Below are positions 16,094 to 24,485 of a stretch of 64,000 bases of DNA, piece by piece (position 1 is the first letter of the stretch; every line of letters begins with the position of its first letter). The notes beneath the pieces were generated by a model. It searched no databases. It was not told the DNA's origin and saw only the letters and a program-made list of their open reading frames with translations. Position numbers and translations under genes: made by a program. This DNA is from UBA5189 sp040389445 (GTDB taxonomy: Bacteria > Chloroflexota > Limnocylindria > Limnocylindrales > CSP1-4). Where the stretch lies: positions 25,915 to 89,914 of the forward strand of contig JAZJZX010000022.1 in the NCBI GenBank assembly GCA_040389445.1. Direction: 5' to 3'.

Positions 16094-17289
16094 GCTACCT
16101 GCCGCCTGACCAGGAGCCGCTGGATCGGCTCGTCCAAGGCGCCCCATTCGTACTTGTAGGGCTCGTCGCCACGGAGGAAGTCCATCGAACGCCGGCCGCG
16201 CTCGATCGCGTGCCGCAGGTAGCGCTCCACCATCACGACGCCGGGCGACAGGTCGCGGGCGTCCGGATCCACACCGGCGTTGTAGTAGTAGAGGCGATCC
16301 GCCGTCTCGAAGGTGACGCCCGCGGCGATCGTTCTGGCCCCCACCGTGAGGAAGCTGAGACGAAGCGGGCCGCCCGGCCCGAAGCATTCGAACAGGCGTC
16401 GGAAGAGCACCCGACTCTGCGCTCCGCCCGGGGTCGCCGGGAAGAGGCCGTCGTCGCCCCAGCGTGCCTGATGGAGGTCGATGAAGGCCTCGAGGTCGGT
16501 CAACGGGTCCGCGGATTCCGTGAGCACCACCTCGCCGACGGCCTCGGCGCGGCGGACCTTGCGCCGGATCTCGTGCCGCTCCTTGCGGTCGAGCGTCCCG
16601 AGGTGGTCGTCGATGGTGCCATCGACCGGCAGCGTCACCACCGGGCAGACATCCTCCCGTTCCACGTTGAGCGTCCACCCGGCGTCCACCTCGACGCGCC
16701 GGAACGCGACGGCCAGCGCGTCCACGGCCGGGTCGCCGCAGCGCAGGCGCCGCAGATCCACCGCATCCCAGTCGGCGCGCGAGTCGGCTCGGCGCCGCAG
16801 GTCTCCAACCAGGGCGTCCGCGACCGCCGACAGGTTCGCCGGCGCGGTCAGGATCGTGGCGTAGTCGGCGTGGTAGGAGGCGCCGAAGAAGACGGCGGTC
16901 GCGGTCGCAGGAACGGGCGTCAGGCCCTGGTCGTGGCCGTGGCGGAGCGTCGTGTGGCGTTCGGCGTCCGAGGGTTCAACCTCATGTCGATGCATCAGGG
17001 GGAGGATGGCGACCGGATCTGCGGCTGCTCCGCGCGTCGGGTCCAGGACCACGGCCGTTTCATCGTGGGCGTTGTCCCCGTAGGCGTCCCACCAGGCGCG
17101 ATGGAACGCCCAGTCGGAGAACGGCGTTGCCCACGGGGTTGCGGCGGCGAGCCGGTCCCACGTGGCCCGAGGGATGTCACCGACGGCGCGGCGCTCAAGG
17201 ATCAGATCGCCGGTCGGGACGGAGGTGCCGGTGGAGTCGCTCGGTGGCTCCGGACAGGCAGGCTCCGCTGCAAGGGACATGAGGGTCAC
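16090..17289 (-). CDS. FemAB/GNAT-like (CelD/BcsL type) acyltransferase
   Basis: This 399-residue protein has the C-terminal GNAT-like domain of the CelD/BcsL group, seen in LDRKERHEIRRKVRRAEA, FIDLHQARWGDDGLFP, RLYYYNAGVDPDARDLSPGV and the terminal MDFLRGDEPYKYEWG. These proteins modify polysaccharides or peptidoglycan precursors with acyl or aminoacyl groups. GTG 17289 overlaps the preceding GT87 stop by four bases; ATG 17280 is an alternative. A TATGCT hexamer lies six bases before the GTG, so it may also have its own leaderless promoter. It is flanked by GT4 and GT87 genes, supporting a role in decorating a surface glycan. Confidence 0.85.
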   Translation of the reverse strand: MTLMSLAAEPACPEPPSDSTGTSVPTGDLILERRAVGDIPRATWDRLAAATPWATPFSDWAFHRAWWDAYGDNAHDETAVVLDPTRGAAADPVAILPLMHRHEVEPSDAERHTTLRHGHDQGLTPVPATATAVFFGASYHADYATILTAPANLSAVADALVGDLRRRADSRADWDAVDLRRLRCGDPAVDALAVAFRRVEVDAGWTLNVEREDVCPVVTLPVDGTIDDHLGTLDRKERHEIRRKVRRAEAVGEVVLTESADPLTDLEAFIDLHQARWGDDGLFPATPGGAQSRVLFRRLFECFGPGGPLRLSFLTVGARTIAAGVTFETADRLYYYNAGVDPDARDLSPGVVMVERYLRHAIERGRRSMDFLRGDEPYKYEWGALDEPIQRLLVRRQVA

Positions 17290-18404
17290 GGTCGGAGCAT
17301 AGCACCGGTTTCGGCCGATGCTTGCGGAGGCAACGTCTTGCGCCGGCGGTCCCAGCCCTCGCGGACGACCATGCCCAGCGTCACCCAGTAGGCGAGTGGG
17401 TACGCGAGGGGCGGGATCGCGCCGACGAACACGATGGACGTCGCGAGCGGGATTACCACCGTCCATCGCCTCCCGCGTGACACGAGCCATGCCACCGGCA
17501 CCAGGAGCACCAGCGCATAGTGGTCCCAGAGGATCGGTGAGACCAGCTGGGTTGCGACGACCACGGCCAGGTACGAGGCGACCGGCGAGCAGCGGACCAT
17601 CGCGACGAGCACGACGAGTGCCACCAGAGCCCAGTTCGCGATCTGGATCGCCCAGGCCAGACCCTGGCCGAGACCGGCTTCGAAGGCGAGACGGCCGGGC
17701 GTCATGTTGTGGGGCGTATCGATGGGCCGGCTGACGCGCGCGAGCAGCGTTGCCTGATCGATCCACGAGCTCGGACCGGCGACCAGCGTCGCAGCGAGCG
17801 CGAGGACTGCCAGGATCGCCGCGCCGGCCACGACTGCCCGACGGCGACCCGTGACGAGCGCCCAGGCGAAGAGGAGCGCCGGCTGGATCTTGATCGCGGT
17901 TCCGAGGGCCGTCGCGGCCCCGAAGCGCCAGGGCCGGTCCATCCATCGCCAGCCCATCGCGAAGGTCACCAGCAGGATCGGTCCCACCTGGCCCAGTTTG
18001 ATCGCATAGACCAACGGCCACGAGATGGCTCCCAGGAGCAGGATCAACCAGCGGGTTCGTCGATCCACGGGCAGCAGGGCAACACCGACGGCAAAGGCCG
18101 CGACGAGGGCGGCAGTCCAGATCCACGCCGCGAGCATCGGCTCGAGCACGGCCAGGGGCGCTGCGAACAGGACGAACGGGGGCGGGTAGTAGAAGAGCCC
18201 GAACGCGCCGGTGTAGTCGAAGGCCTGGTCGTACAGCACGCCGCCGTCCAGGAACCGCCGGACGGCGAGGTCGTAGGACAGGAAGTCGAAGCCGAGGGTC
18301 CCCGCCCGTGCCGATGACAGGGAGGCCGCGGCGACCACCGTGACCAAGGCCACGATGGCCAGACTGGGCAGGGCCGCCGCGAGCAGGCGGTCGCGAGGCG
18401 GCAT
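17286..18404 (-). CDS. GT87-type (DUF2029) polyprenyl-phosphate mannosyltransferase-like membrane protein
   Basis: This 372-residue protein has about ten transmembrane helices. It shows the GT87 pattern: FDFLSYDLAVRRFLDGGVLY with acidic residues in the first outer loop, FYYPPPFVLF, and AIKIQPALLFAWALVTGRRR. GT87 enzymes use polyprenyl-phosphate sugars, classically mannose, as donors on the outer membrane face. ATG 18404 overlaps the GT2 stop by one base (TGATG), so it is coupled to the gene that probably makes its lipid-linked donor. It overlaps the FemAB-like gene by four bases. Sugar identity is not known. Confidence 0.85.
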   Translation of the reverse strand: MPPRDRLLAAALPSLAIVALVTVVAAASLSSARAGTLGFDFLSYDLAVRRFLDGGVLYDQAFDYTGAFGLFYYPPPFVLFAAPLAVLEPMLAAWIWTAALVAAFAVGVALLPVDRRTRWLILLLGAISWPLVYAIKLGQVGPILLVTFAMGWRWMDRPWRFGAATALGTAIKIQPALLFAWALVTGRRRAVVAGAAILAVLALAATLVAGPSSWIDQATLLARVSRPIDTPHNMTPGRLAFEAGLGQGLAWAIQIANWALVALVVLVAMVRCSPVASYLAVVVATQLVSPILWDHYALVLLVPVAWLVSRGRRWTVVIPLATSIVFVGAIPPLAYPLAYWVTLGMVVREGWDRRRKTLPPQASAETGAMLRP

Positions 18405-19222
18405 CAGCGTCGGTCGCGCAGGTGCTGGAGCGGGATCCGGAACAGGTCCCATGCCACGCGCAATGCAAGGCCCGGCCCGGGACGCATCCGGGATCCGCGG
18501 CGATCTTCCCACTGGATGGGGACCACGGTCATGCGATAGCCGAGCCGTCGGACGAGGTAGATGAGCTCGACGTCGAAGACGATGGAGGTGACCGTCTGCC
18601 GGCCGAAGACCTCCCTCGCCGCGGCCAGCCGGAAACCCTTGAAGCCGCACTGCGTGTCCTGGATCGGCCCAACCACCCAGATCGAGGCCAGGCCGTGGAA
18701 GAGGCGCCCCAGCATCCGCCGATACGCCGGCTGTGTGGCGCGCATGTCCGAGCCGTCGGGCTGAATCCTGCTGCCGAGGGCCACGTCGGCCGAGCCGAGC
18801 GCCTTGACCAGCAACGGCAGCTGGTCCGGCGGGGTGGCCATGTCGGCGTCGGCGAAGGCCACGATGTCCCCGGTCGCGGCGAGCATCCCGGCGCGCACCG
18901 CGGCACCTTTCCCGGCATGGGGAACGCGGAGCATCTCCAGACGACAGGACGCCTCTTCGGGTCGCGAGGCCTCGGGCCGATCCAGCACGAGGTGGGCCGT
19001 CCGGTCCGTGCTGCCGTCATCCACCACCAGCACCCGGATCCGGGCCGGGAGCGCCGCCGCCGAGGCCGGCGAATCGAGGTAGGTGAACAGTTCGTCGAGC
19101 GCCGGCCCGATCCGCTCCGCCTCGTTGTAGGCCGGCAGGACGAGCGTCAAGCTCACGAAGTCACGGTCCGCTGTCGACTGCGAAGGTGAAAGCGTCTCCA
19201 TCTCGCGGCAGTCTAGTCGCAC
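18404..19222 (-). CDS. GT2 family glycosyltransferase, dolichyl-phosphate sugar synthase-like
   Basis: This 272-residue protein matches the ALG5/DPM-like GT2 group: LVLPAYNEAERIGPAL, the nucleotide-binding LVVDDGSTDRT, the DXD-type FADADMATP, and the characteristic QDTQCGFKGFRLAAAREVF. It would transfer glucose or mannose from a nucleotide sugar to polyprenyl phosphate. Its coupling to a GT87 gene by a one-base overlap fits donor synthesis followed by use. No membrane helices are predicted except possible amphipathic C-terminal contacts. An in-frame ATG at 19201 is an alternative start. Confidence 0.9.
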   Translation of the reverse strand: MRLDCREMETLSPSQSTADRDFVSLTLVLPAYNEAERIGPALDELFTYLDSPASAAALPARIRVLVVDDGSTDRTAHLVLDRPEASRPEEASCRLEMLRVPHAGKGAAVRAGMLAATGDIVAFADADMATPPDQLPLLVKALGSADVALGSRIQPDGSDMRATQPAYRRMLGRLFHGLASIWVVGPIQDTQCGFKGFRLAAAREVFGRQTVTSIVFDVELIYLVRRLGYRMTVVPIQWEDRRGSRMRPGPGLALRVAWDLFRIPLQHLRDRR

Positions 19223-19317
19223 GGGATGAGGCTCCGATCCCCCGATGGTCCCGGGCCACGACCCCTGTGACGACCCTGGGCGACGCCCCGGGGCGATGCG
19301 CTCCGAAGCTCCGTCGC

Positions 19318-20202
19318 CTAGGCGGGCGTCGGTCGCGCGGCGCGGCGCGGTCGGACGTCCAGGATCAGGGCCAGGGCCACGAAGACCAGCAGGCCGCCGC
19401 CGAGGAGCGTGGGCGTGACCGCCTCACGGAGAAATAGCGCGCCCCACAGGACACCGAAGATCGGGTTCAGGAAGGGAATGGTGCTCGTCGCCAGCGGTCC
19501 AACCTGCCGGTTCAGCCGGAACAGGAGCGGCCAGGCAATCGCTGTCGAAACGATGGCAATCCCGAAGATCGCGGCGGCAGACGCCACGGTGGGGTGGGCC
19601 TCGCCGGCGGTCAGGAGGGCGAACGGAGCGAGCAGCAGGGCACCGGCGGCAAGCTGCCCGAAGGCCAGCGCAACGGGCGCGTGTCCGGACATGTGGCGCC
19701 GCGCGAACGTCAGGCCGATTCCGTAGAGCGAAGCTGCGACAGAAGCCAGCCCCACCCCGGTCCAGGCCTCCGGCCCGATCCTGAGGCCCTCGGTGCCGAC
19801 GATGACCGCCACGCCAGCGAAGCCGATCACGATGGCGGCGACCCGGGCCAACGTGAGGGGCTGACGGAGCCAGATCGCGACGATCAGGACGGTCCACATC
19901 GGGGTCGTGGCGTTGAGCACGGCTCCCAGCCCGGCGGTGATCGTCTGTTCCGCGGCCGCGAACAACAGGAACGGTCCGCCCGTCATGAACACGCCGAGGA
20001 AGGCGAAGCGGCGCCAGTCCCTGCGGAACGCCTGGAGCGCGGTGGTCCCCGAGATCAGAAGAAGGACGGCGGCGGCGATGCTCACCCGCAGGAACGCGAC
20101 GGCCGGCGGGGGCAGGTCGGGCGCCGCGATCCTCATGAACAGGAACGAGCCGCCGAACGCCGCCCCGCAGTACAGCATCGACAGGATGACACCGGGGGTC
20201 AC
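19318..20202 (-). CDS. EamA/DMT family transporter
   Basis: This 294-residue protein has ten hydrophobic helices in two EamA repeats. The first contains YCGAAFGGSFLFMRIAAP and the second GVGLASVAASLYGIGLTFAR. Members export metabolites or move lipid-linked intermediates. GTG 20202 overlaps the upstream GT87 stop by four bases (GTGA), so it belongs to the same operon. It ends 95 bases before the GT2 start. Whether it exports a metabolite or flips a lipid-linked sugar cannot be told. Length is normal for the family. Confidence 0.88.
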   Translation of the reverse strand: MTPGVILSMLYCGAAFGGSFLFMRIAAPDLPPPAVAFLRVSIAAAVLLLISGTTALQAFRRDWRRFAFLGVFMTGGPFLLFAAAEQTITAGLGAVLNATTPMWTVLIVAIWLRQPLTLARVAAIVIGFAGVAVIVGTEGLRIGPEAWTGVGLASVAASLYGIGLTFARRHMSGHAPVALAFGQLAAGALLLAPFALLTAGEAHPTVASAAAIFGIAIVSTAIAWPLLFRLNRQVGPLATSTIPFLNPIFGVLWGALFLREAVTPTLLGGGLLVFVALALILDVRPRRAARPTPA

Positions 20203-21425
20203 GTGGCCTCCTCGTGGCTGGGACGCGTCGGCCTGATCATGCCGTCGACTGGAGCAGGATGGACTCGACCGGCCCGGAGGGCAACGGCGAGGAGGATCAG
20301 CGCGCCCGCCGTCGGGAAGCCGCGATTGACGATCCAGGACAGCTCGCCGAGCGCGGGCTGCTGCCCGCCCGACATCAGCAGGTACGCAACGGCGAGCCAT
20401 GCCGGCGCGCCGCGATCGGGCAGGAGGAGGAGGAAGGGCAGCACCATGATGGCCAGATAGTGGTGGTAGAGGGCCGGCGCCACGAGCACGGACAGGATGA
20501 CTGCCACTGCGAAGCTCGGTCGAGCCGGGAGTCGGCGGGCGGCCCAGAACAGGGTGACGACCGCGGTCGCCGTCACGACCATCCGGGCACCGCTGAACCC
20601 CACGACCGACGCGAGCCAGACGGTGGGTGCCAGGGTGTCCGTGGTGTCCGATGGCGCCGAGAGATTGAGCAGGGCCGCGGGATAGTCCAGCCACGGGGCC
20701 ACCCCGGTGATCGGCAGGGCCAGGGCGACGGCCGTGAGGACACCGATGACGGCCCATCCGGCGGCCCGGCGACGACCGGTGAACAGGAACCACAGGACGA
20801 TGAACGCTGGAAAGACCTTGACGAGGGCCGCGATCCCGACGGCGAGACCGGCCCATCGATCTCCGACGGCATCTCCCCTCCGCACCCCGAGCCAGGCGAC
20901 GGACAGGAGCCCGAACAGCAGGAGATGGACGTTGCCGAGAACGAGCTCGCCGACGACCGGCGGGAACGTCAACGCCGCCACGAGGAGGATCCACGGGCCG
21001 AGTCCGGAAGCCCCGCGAATGCGCTCGACCAGACCGCCGGATCGGGCGACCGCAAGGGTGCCGACGGCCAGGACCAGCGCCCCAAGGGCCGCCCAGATCC
21101 AGGCGGCAGCTCGAACGTCGGTCGGGAACGCAAGGGCGAACGGAATCATCGCGGCCGCGAACGGCGGTGGATAGAGGAATCCAGCCTGCCCCTGCGGTAC
21201 GTAGGGGCCGACCAGCTGTTCCGGAGCGTAGATCGGCAAGCCATGAAGGAGGTCCTGCGCGGCTCGCCAGTAGTAGGCGAAGTCGTACCCCCACTCGACC
21301 TGCGAGGTGAAGGCGGCGAACTGGGCCAGTCGAAAGAGCCCGAGAATGATCGCGAGGAGGACGACGGCGAGGCGCTGGAACCGTGGGTCGCGCAGGGTCC
21401 GGACGCCGAACGATGACGAATGCAC
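20199..21425 (-). CDS. GT87-type membrane glycosyltransferase
   Basis: This 408-residue polytopic protein shows the GT87 signature: WGYDFAYYWRAAQDLLHGLPIY, FLYPPPFAAAMIPF, VLGNVHLLLFGLL, ALVKVFPAFIVLWFLFTGRRR, and LYHHYLAIMVLPFLLLL. It is expected to use a polyprenyl-phosphate sugar donor at the outer face of the membrane. The start chosen is GTG 21425, which sits six bases after TATGCT; ATG 21488 would add 21 residues but would overlap that element. It is the first gene of the minus-strand operon and is divergent from the PIG-V-like gene, so this is the operon head. Confidence 0.85.
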   Translation of the reverse strand: MHSSSFGVRTLRDPRFQRLAVVLLAIILGLFRLAQFAAFTSQVEWGYDFAYYWRAAQDLLHGLPIYAPEQLVGPYVPQGQAGFLYPPPFAAAMIPFALAFPTDVRAAAWIWAALGALVLAVGTLAVARSGGLVERIRGASGLGPWILLVAALTFPPVVGELVLGNVHLLLFGLLSVAWLGVRRGDAVGDRWAGLAVGIAALVKVFPAFIVLWFLFTGRRRAAGWAVIGVLTAVALALPITGVAPWLDYPAALLNLSAPSDTTDTLAPTVWLASVVGFSGARMVVTATAVVTLFWAARRLPARPSFAVAVILSVLVAPALYHHYLAIMVLPFLLLLPDRGAPAWLAVAYLLMSGGQQPALGELSWIVNRGFPTAGALILLAVALRAGRVHPAPVDGMIRPTRPSHEEAT

Positions 21426-21431
21426 GTCGGC

Positions 21432-21437
21432 AGCATA
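21432..21437 (-). promoter_or_regulatory. -10 element of the glycosyltransferase operon (leaderless)
   Basis: TATGCT on the minus strand ends six bases before GTG 21425. No Shine-Dalgarno is visible. It fits the recurring leaderless pattern. Confidence 0.45.
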
Positions 21438-21497
21438 CGAGTCGGCGCATGGTCGATGGCCGCCGATCGAGGCGGCGACCGTGGCCATCGGGCGTCG

Positions 21498-21503
21498 TAC
21501 GAT
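21498..21503 (+). promoter_or_regulatory. -10 element of the PIG-V-like gene (leaderless)
   Basis: TACGAT ends eight bases before ATG 21512 and no ribosome-binding site is present. It is divergent from the operon promoter at 21432-21437. Confidence 0.45.
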
Positions 21504-21511
21504 AGCCCGCG

Positions 21512-22621
21512 ATGCAGCCCGACCCCAGGCACCGGGACACCGATCGACCGTGGCGGCAGGCGCTGCTGGTCATCGTCGCGACCTTCGTGGGCTCGCGGCT
21601 GTTGCTGGTCCTGATTGCCGCGCTGGTCGAGTTCTCGCTCCCGACGTCGAATGTCCGACCGACCTTCTCCGACATCCCGATCCTGGCCAGTCTCACCGGC
21701 ACGGATTCGGTGTACCTGCTGGGTATCGCCGCCGACGGCTATCACGCCACGCCGGTCCAGGATGTCTACCTCGATTGGGCGTTCTTCCCGCTCTATCCCA
21801 TCGTCACCCGGCTGTTCTCGTTGTTCACGCTGGGCAACATCGCCCTGTCCGGGGTTCTGGTCGCCAATGCCGCGACGCTTGGCGCCGCGTGGGTCATGTA
21901 CCGTCTCGGCGAGCCCACGTTCGGCCACCGGAAGGCCCTGCTGGCCGTCGTGTACCTGCTCATCGCCCCCGGCGCAGTGGCCTTCGGCATGGCGTATACC
22001 GACAGCCTTTTCCTGCTTTTCGGCCTGCTCGCGTTCCTCGCGGCACACCGGCGGGCGTGGGGGTGGATGGGCGTCGCCTATGCCCTGGCGACGCTGACCC
22101 GGCCGCCTGGAATCCTCCTTGGCATTCCGCTCCTCGTGCTCGTCGCGCAGTCCGACGGTCGATCGTGGCGCGCCATCCTGCCGCTCGCGCTGGGCCCCAT
22201 CGCCCTCGCGGGATTTACCGCCTACCTCTGGGGACGCTTCGGCGTGTTCCTTGCCTACCTCCAGGCGCAGAGCGCGTGGAACAACCCGTCCCATACGGTG
22301 GTGAGCGGAGGCCTGCCCGTCGGGACCGAACCACTGGTGGTGATCCTGATCGGCACGCTGCTCTTCTACACGTTCCTGCTCGTCTACGTGCGCGCCGACC
22401 GTCTCGACGCGCCGTCGGTCGCGTTCCTGGCCGTGGCGCTGCTCACCGTCATCGGATCTGGCCGCCTGCTGTCCGTGGGCCGATACCTGGCCGTTGCCTG
22501 GCCGTTCTCCTGGCTGCTCGCTGGAAGGGGTGGTTGGGTATCGGTGCTGTGGCCGACGGTGTCCGCGGCGCTGTTCTCGCTCCACGCCGTCCTGAACTTC
22601 ACCCAGGCGCTCGCACCGTGA
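21512..22621 (+). CDS. PIG-V-like membrane mannosyltransferase
   Basis: This 369-residue protein has about ten transmembrane helices and the layout of PIG-V-like GT-C enzymes. The pattern includes WAFFPLYPIVTRLFSLF after helix 1, APGAVAFGMAYTDSLFLLFGLL, ALATLTRPPGILLGIPLLVL and GSGRLLSVGRYLAVAWPFSWLLAG. Such enzymes add mannose from a lipid-linked donor. It is divergent from the GT87 operon and its 3' end overlaps the convergent gene by 23 bases. ATG 21512 is preceded by a -10 hexamer but no Shine-Dalgarno. Confidence 0.8.
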   Translation: MQPDPRHRDTDRPWRQALLVIVATFVGSRLLLVLIAALVEFSLPTSNVRPTFSDIPILASLTGTDSVYLLGIAADGYHATPVQDVYLDWAFFPLYPIVTRLFSLFTLGNIALSGVLVANAATLGAAWVMYRLGEPTFGHRKALLAVVYLLIAPGAVAFGMAYTDSLFLLFGLLAFLAAHRRAWGWMGVAYALATLTRPPGILLGIPLLVLVAQSDGRSWRAILPLALGPIALAGFTAYLWGRFGVFLAYLQAQSAWNNPSHTVVSGGLPVGTEPLVVILIGTLLFYTFLLVYVRADRLDAPSVAFLAVALLTVIGSGRLLSVGRYLAVAWPFSWLLAGRGGWVSVLWPTVSAALFSLHAVLNFTQALAP

Positions 22622-23468
22622 ACGGATCCGCGACTCGTCGGCGCGAGTGAAGTCCTCCGGCCGGGGTGCGGTCGGACGGCACCGGCCGAAGGCGCTCGAT
22701 GGCGGGGATCGCGGCGAGGATGGACAGCCCGGACAGCCAGAGCACCGGCAGGGCCAGGGCGGCACCCGCCGGCAGGACCCAGGTTCGATCCGTCCGGGCG
22801 CCCCACGCAACCAGGAGGGCCGCCAGCGGCAGCCGAACCAGGAGCGGGATCCCGACGAAGAACTGTGCGACTGGCCCGCCGGTCACGGGCAGGAGGCCCT
22901 CCACGATCCACTCGCGCCAGAGCCGCCCATCGATGACGAGGGAGGTGGCCACGAGCGCCACGGTCACGCCGAGCGCCATGCCCAGCTGACGCCACTCCCG
23001 CCGGACGAGAAACCAGACCAGACCGACGCCCGGCGTCACCTTGGTGACCAGGACGAAGGCCCAGGTCCACGGGTAGCGCAATCCGAGCGCCACCGCCGCC
23101 GCCAGGAGGAGGTGGATGTTGCCGTGGTACAGCTCGAGCGCGACCGGCGGAAAGGCCAGAACCAGCAGCGCCCGTCGCCACCCAAGCCAGATGGCGGTCC
23201 CGATCAGCAGCGCGGTCCACAGCCACCAGAAGGCCGGCCACGGGAGCAGCGCCGCCGGGGCGAATAGTCGAGCTGCGATCGGCGTGTACGGGAAGGCTCC
23301 CAGCTGGCCGGCAACCTGTCGATACGGGTGCTCGAGGTTCACGGACCAGTACGCAAACGCGTCGAATCCCACCGTTCCGGCCTGGGGCGCCACGATCACG
23401 AACAGGTAGGCCGCGAACAGGAGCCCTCCGATCGCCAGCCCATCGCGAAGGGCACGGCGGCGGGTCAT
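22599..23468 (-). CDS. GT87-type membrane glycosyltransferase, short form
   Basis: This 289-residue polytopic protein has GT87 features: VGFDAFAYWSVNLEHPY, AFPYTPIAARLFAPAALLPW, ELYHGNIHLLLAAAVALGL and VTKVTPGVGLVWFLVRREW. ATG 23468 overlaps the stop of the truncated paralogue upstream by four bases (ATGA). It is shorter than the other GT87 copies, about 290 against 370-410 residues. Its 3' end overlaps that of the convergent PIG-V-like gene. The donor is probably a polyprenyl-phosphate sugar. Confidence 0.8.
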   Translation of the reverse strand: MTRRRALRDGLAIGGLLFAAYLFVIVAPQAGTVGFDAFAYWSVNLEHPYRQVAGQLGAFPYTPIAARLFAPAALLPWPAFWWLWTALLIGTAIWLGWRRALLVLAFPPVALELYHGNIHLLLAAAVALGLRYPWTWAFVLVTKVTPGVGLVWFLVRREWRQLGMALGVTVALVATSLVIDGRLWREWIVEGLLPVTGGPVAQFFVGIPLLVRLPLAALLVAWGARTDRTWVLPAGAALALPVLWLSGLSILAAIPAIERLRPVPSDRTPAGGLHSRRRVADPFTVRAPG

Positions 23469-23782
23469 CCGTCGGGCTCGACGCGACGGGGCGAATCCAC
23501 CGGTGCCACGATAGCCGTCAGGGTGCTCAGGCCATGGAACCAGACCACCGGGTACGCCATCGTGACCGCAATCGGGGCGAGACGAATCCAGCGGATGGCC
23601 GCGAAGGCCAGAACCCCGGCGATGCCGAGGCGGAGCCACACAGGCACCGAGGCCAGCACGTTGTAACTGCCCGTCGGCGCTGACGCTGCCGCGAGGAGCG
23701 CGCGGTAATCGCTCCAGGTTCCGGGCGTCAGAGCAATCGATATCGACATCACGAGCACGAGGACCGCGCCACCCTGCAGCAA
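23465..23782 (-). pseudogene. Remnant of a GT87-type gene (C-terminal part only)
   Basis: From a possible TTG at 23782 this frame encodes about 105 residues. They correspond to only the last third of a GT87 protein: a helix, WSDYRALLAAAS, then VPVWLRLGIAGVLAFAA and YPVVWFHGLSTLTAIVAPV. That tail aligns by eye with the C-terminal part of the neighbouring gene (GIPLLVRLPLAALLVAWGA and LPVLWLSGLSILAAIPAI). The N-terminal catalytic half is missing. The upstream frame is Arg/Pro-rich and not convincing. A decayed tandem duplicate is the simplest reading; a small membrane protein still translated with the next gene is possible. Confidence 0.6.
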
Positions 23783-23883
23783 GGATTCACGCTCAGGATG
23801 TGGCGCCCCCTGCGGCTGAGTGGCATGCGCGGATAGTACGGCTTGGCTCCGGGCGACTCTGGCGGTGCCGAGCGCCCGCCGCT

Positions 23884-23920
23884 CGGCCGTCGGGGGCGCG
23901 CCCGGCCGTCGGGGACGCGC
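23884..23920. repeat. Short tandem direct repeat, 18-base copies
   Basis: CGGCCGTCGGGG plus six more bases occurs at 23884-23901 and again at 23903-23920 with one difference. It lies in the 265-base region between the GT87 remnant and the XRE gene, which otherwise shows no gene. Confidence 0.6.
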
Positions 23921-24023
23921 GCGCGATGCGACTCGGCGCATCGGTCCCGTGGCTCGGGCCAATGCGCCAACGCCCCGATGCGGCGGCGTGCATCGCCGGG
24001 TAATCAGCTGGCAATCGGCGCGC

Positions 24024-24038
24024 AAGCGCACTGCGCTT
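24024..24038. promoter_or_regulatory. Palindrome just upstream of the XRE gene, candidate operator
   Basis: AAGCGCA, a central C, then TGCGCTT forms a perfect 15-base palindrome ending nine bases before ATG 24048. The size and position suit autoregulation by the small XRE protein. Confidence 0.5.
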
Positions 24039-24047
24039 CAATGGGGC

Positions 24048-24377
24048 ATGCCGTTTCAACTTGAAGACCTCGACCCCGCCACACGAGCCGGCCTCGAGAC
24101 GCTCGGCGCGGCAATGGCGAACCTGCGGGGGTCACGTGGAATCAGCCAGCACCTGCTGTCGAGACGAAGTGGCGTGTCGCAATCATCGATTTCACGACTC
24201 GAGGCTGGCAAGGCTCCGTGGATGCGCGCGAGACACCTGGCCCGGATGCTCACGGCGCTCGGCGTCGGACCGCTCGAAATCGACTTCCGTCCACCGGATG
24301 TCAGAGTTCCTTCGAGAGATCCGATTCTCGAATTCGTCGATCGTATGTACCGTCGGGATAACACCAGGCGGCGGTGA
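24048..24377 (+). CDS. Small XRE-family helix-turn-helix regulator
   Basis: This 109-residue protein has a helix-turn-helix of the XRE/Cro type at about residues 28-75: RGISQHLLSRRSGVSQSSIS followed by RLEAGKAPWMRARHLARML. It lacks a ligand-binding domain. ATG 24048 is favoured because upstream frame residues look non-coding. A perfect palindrome lies just before it. The next gene is a membrane glycosyltransferase on the same strand. Targets are unknown. Confidence 0.82.
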   Translation: MPFQLEDLDPATRAGLETLGAAMANLRGSRGISQHLLSRRSGVSQSSISRLEAGKAPWMRARHLARMLTALGVGPLEIDFRPPDVRVPSRDPILEFVDRMYRRDNTRRR

Positions 24378-24471
24378 TGCGCCGAGTCGCATCGCACGAG
24401 GGCGAAGACCTCCCGGCCGGGCCCAGGCGCGGCGGGGCGGAGCCAGACAATCCGCACATGGCGCCGGATGC

Positions 24472-24477
24472 TACGCT
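24472..24477 (+). promoter_or_regulatory. -10-like element before the first PMT-like gene
   Basis: TACGCT ends eight bases before GTG 24486. It is weaker than the other candidates and is included because of the repeated pattern. Confidence 0.3.
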
Positions 24478-24485
24478 CCGAAACC

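Noticed and set aside
14894..16678. Longer start for the GT4 gene inside the FemAB-like gene
   Set aside because: The extra residues are shadow sequence and GTG 16093 makes a clean four-base overlap.
20203..21702. N-terminal extension of the EamA frame across the GT87 gene
   Set aside because: The conserved EamA protein starts at GTG 20202, which overlaps the GT87 stop; upstream residues are shadow sequence.
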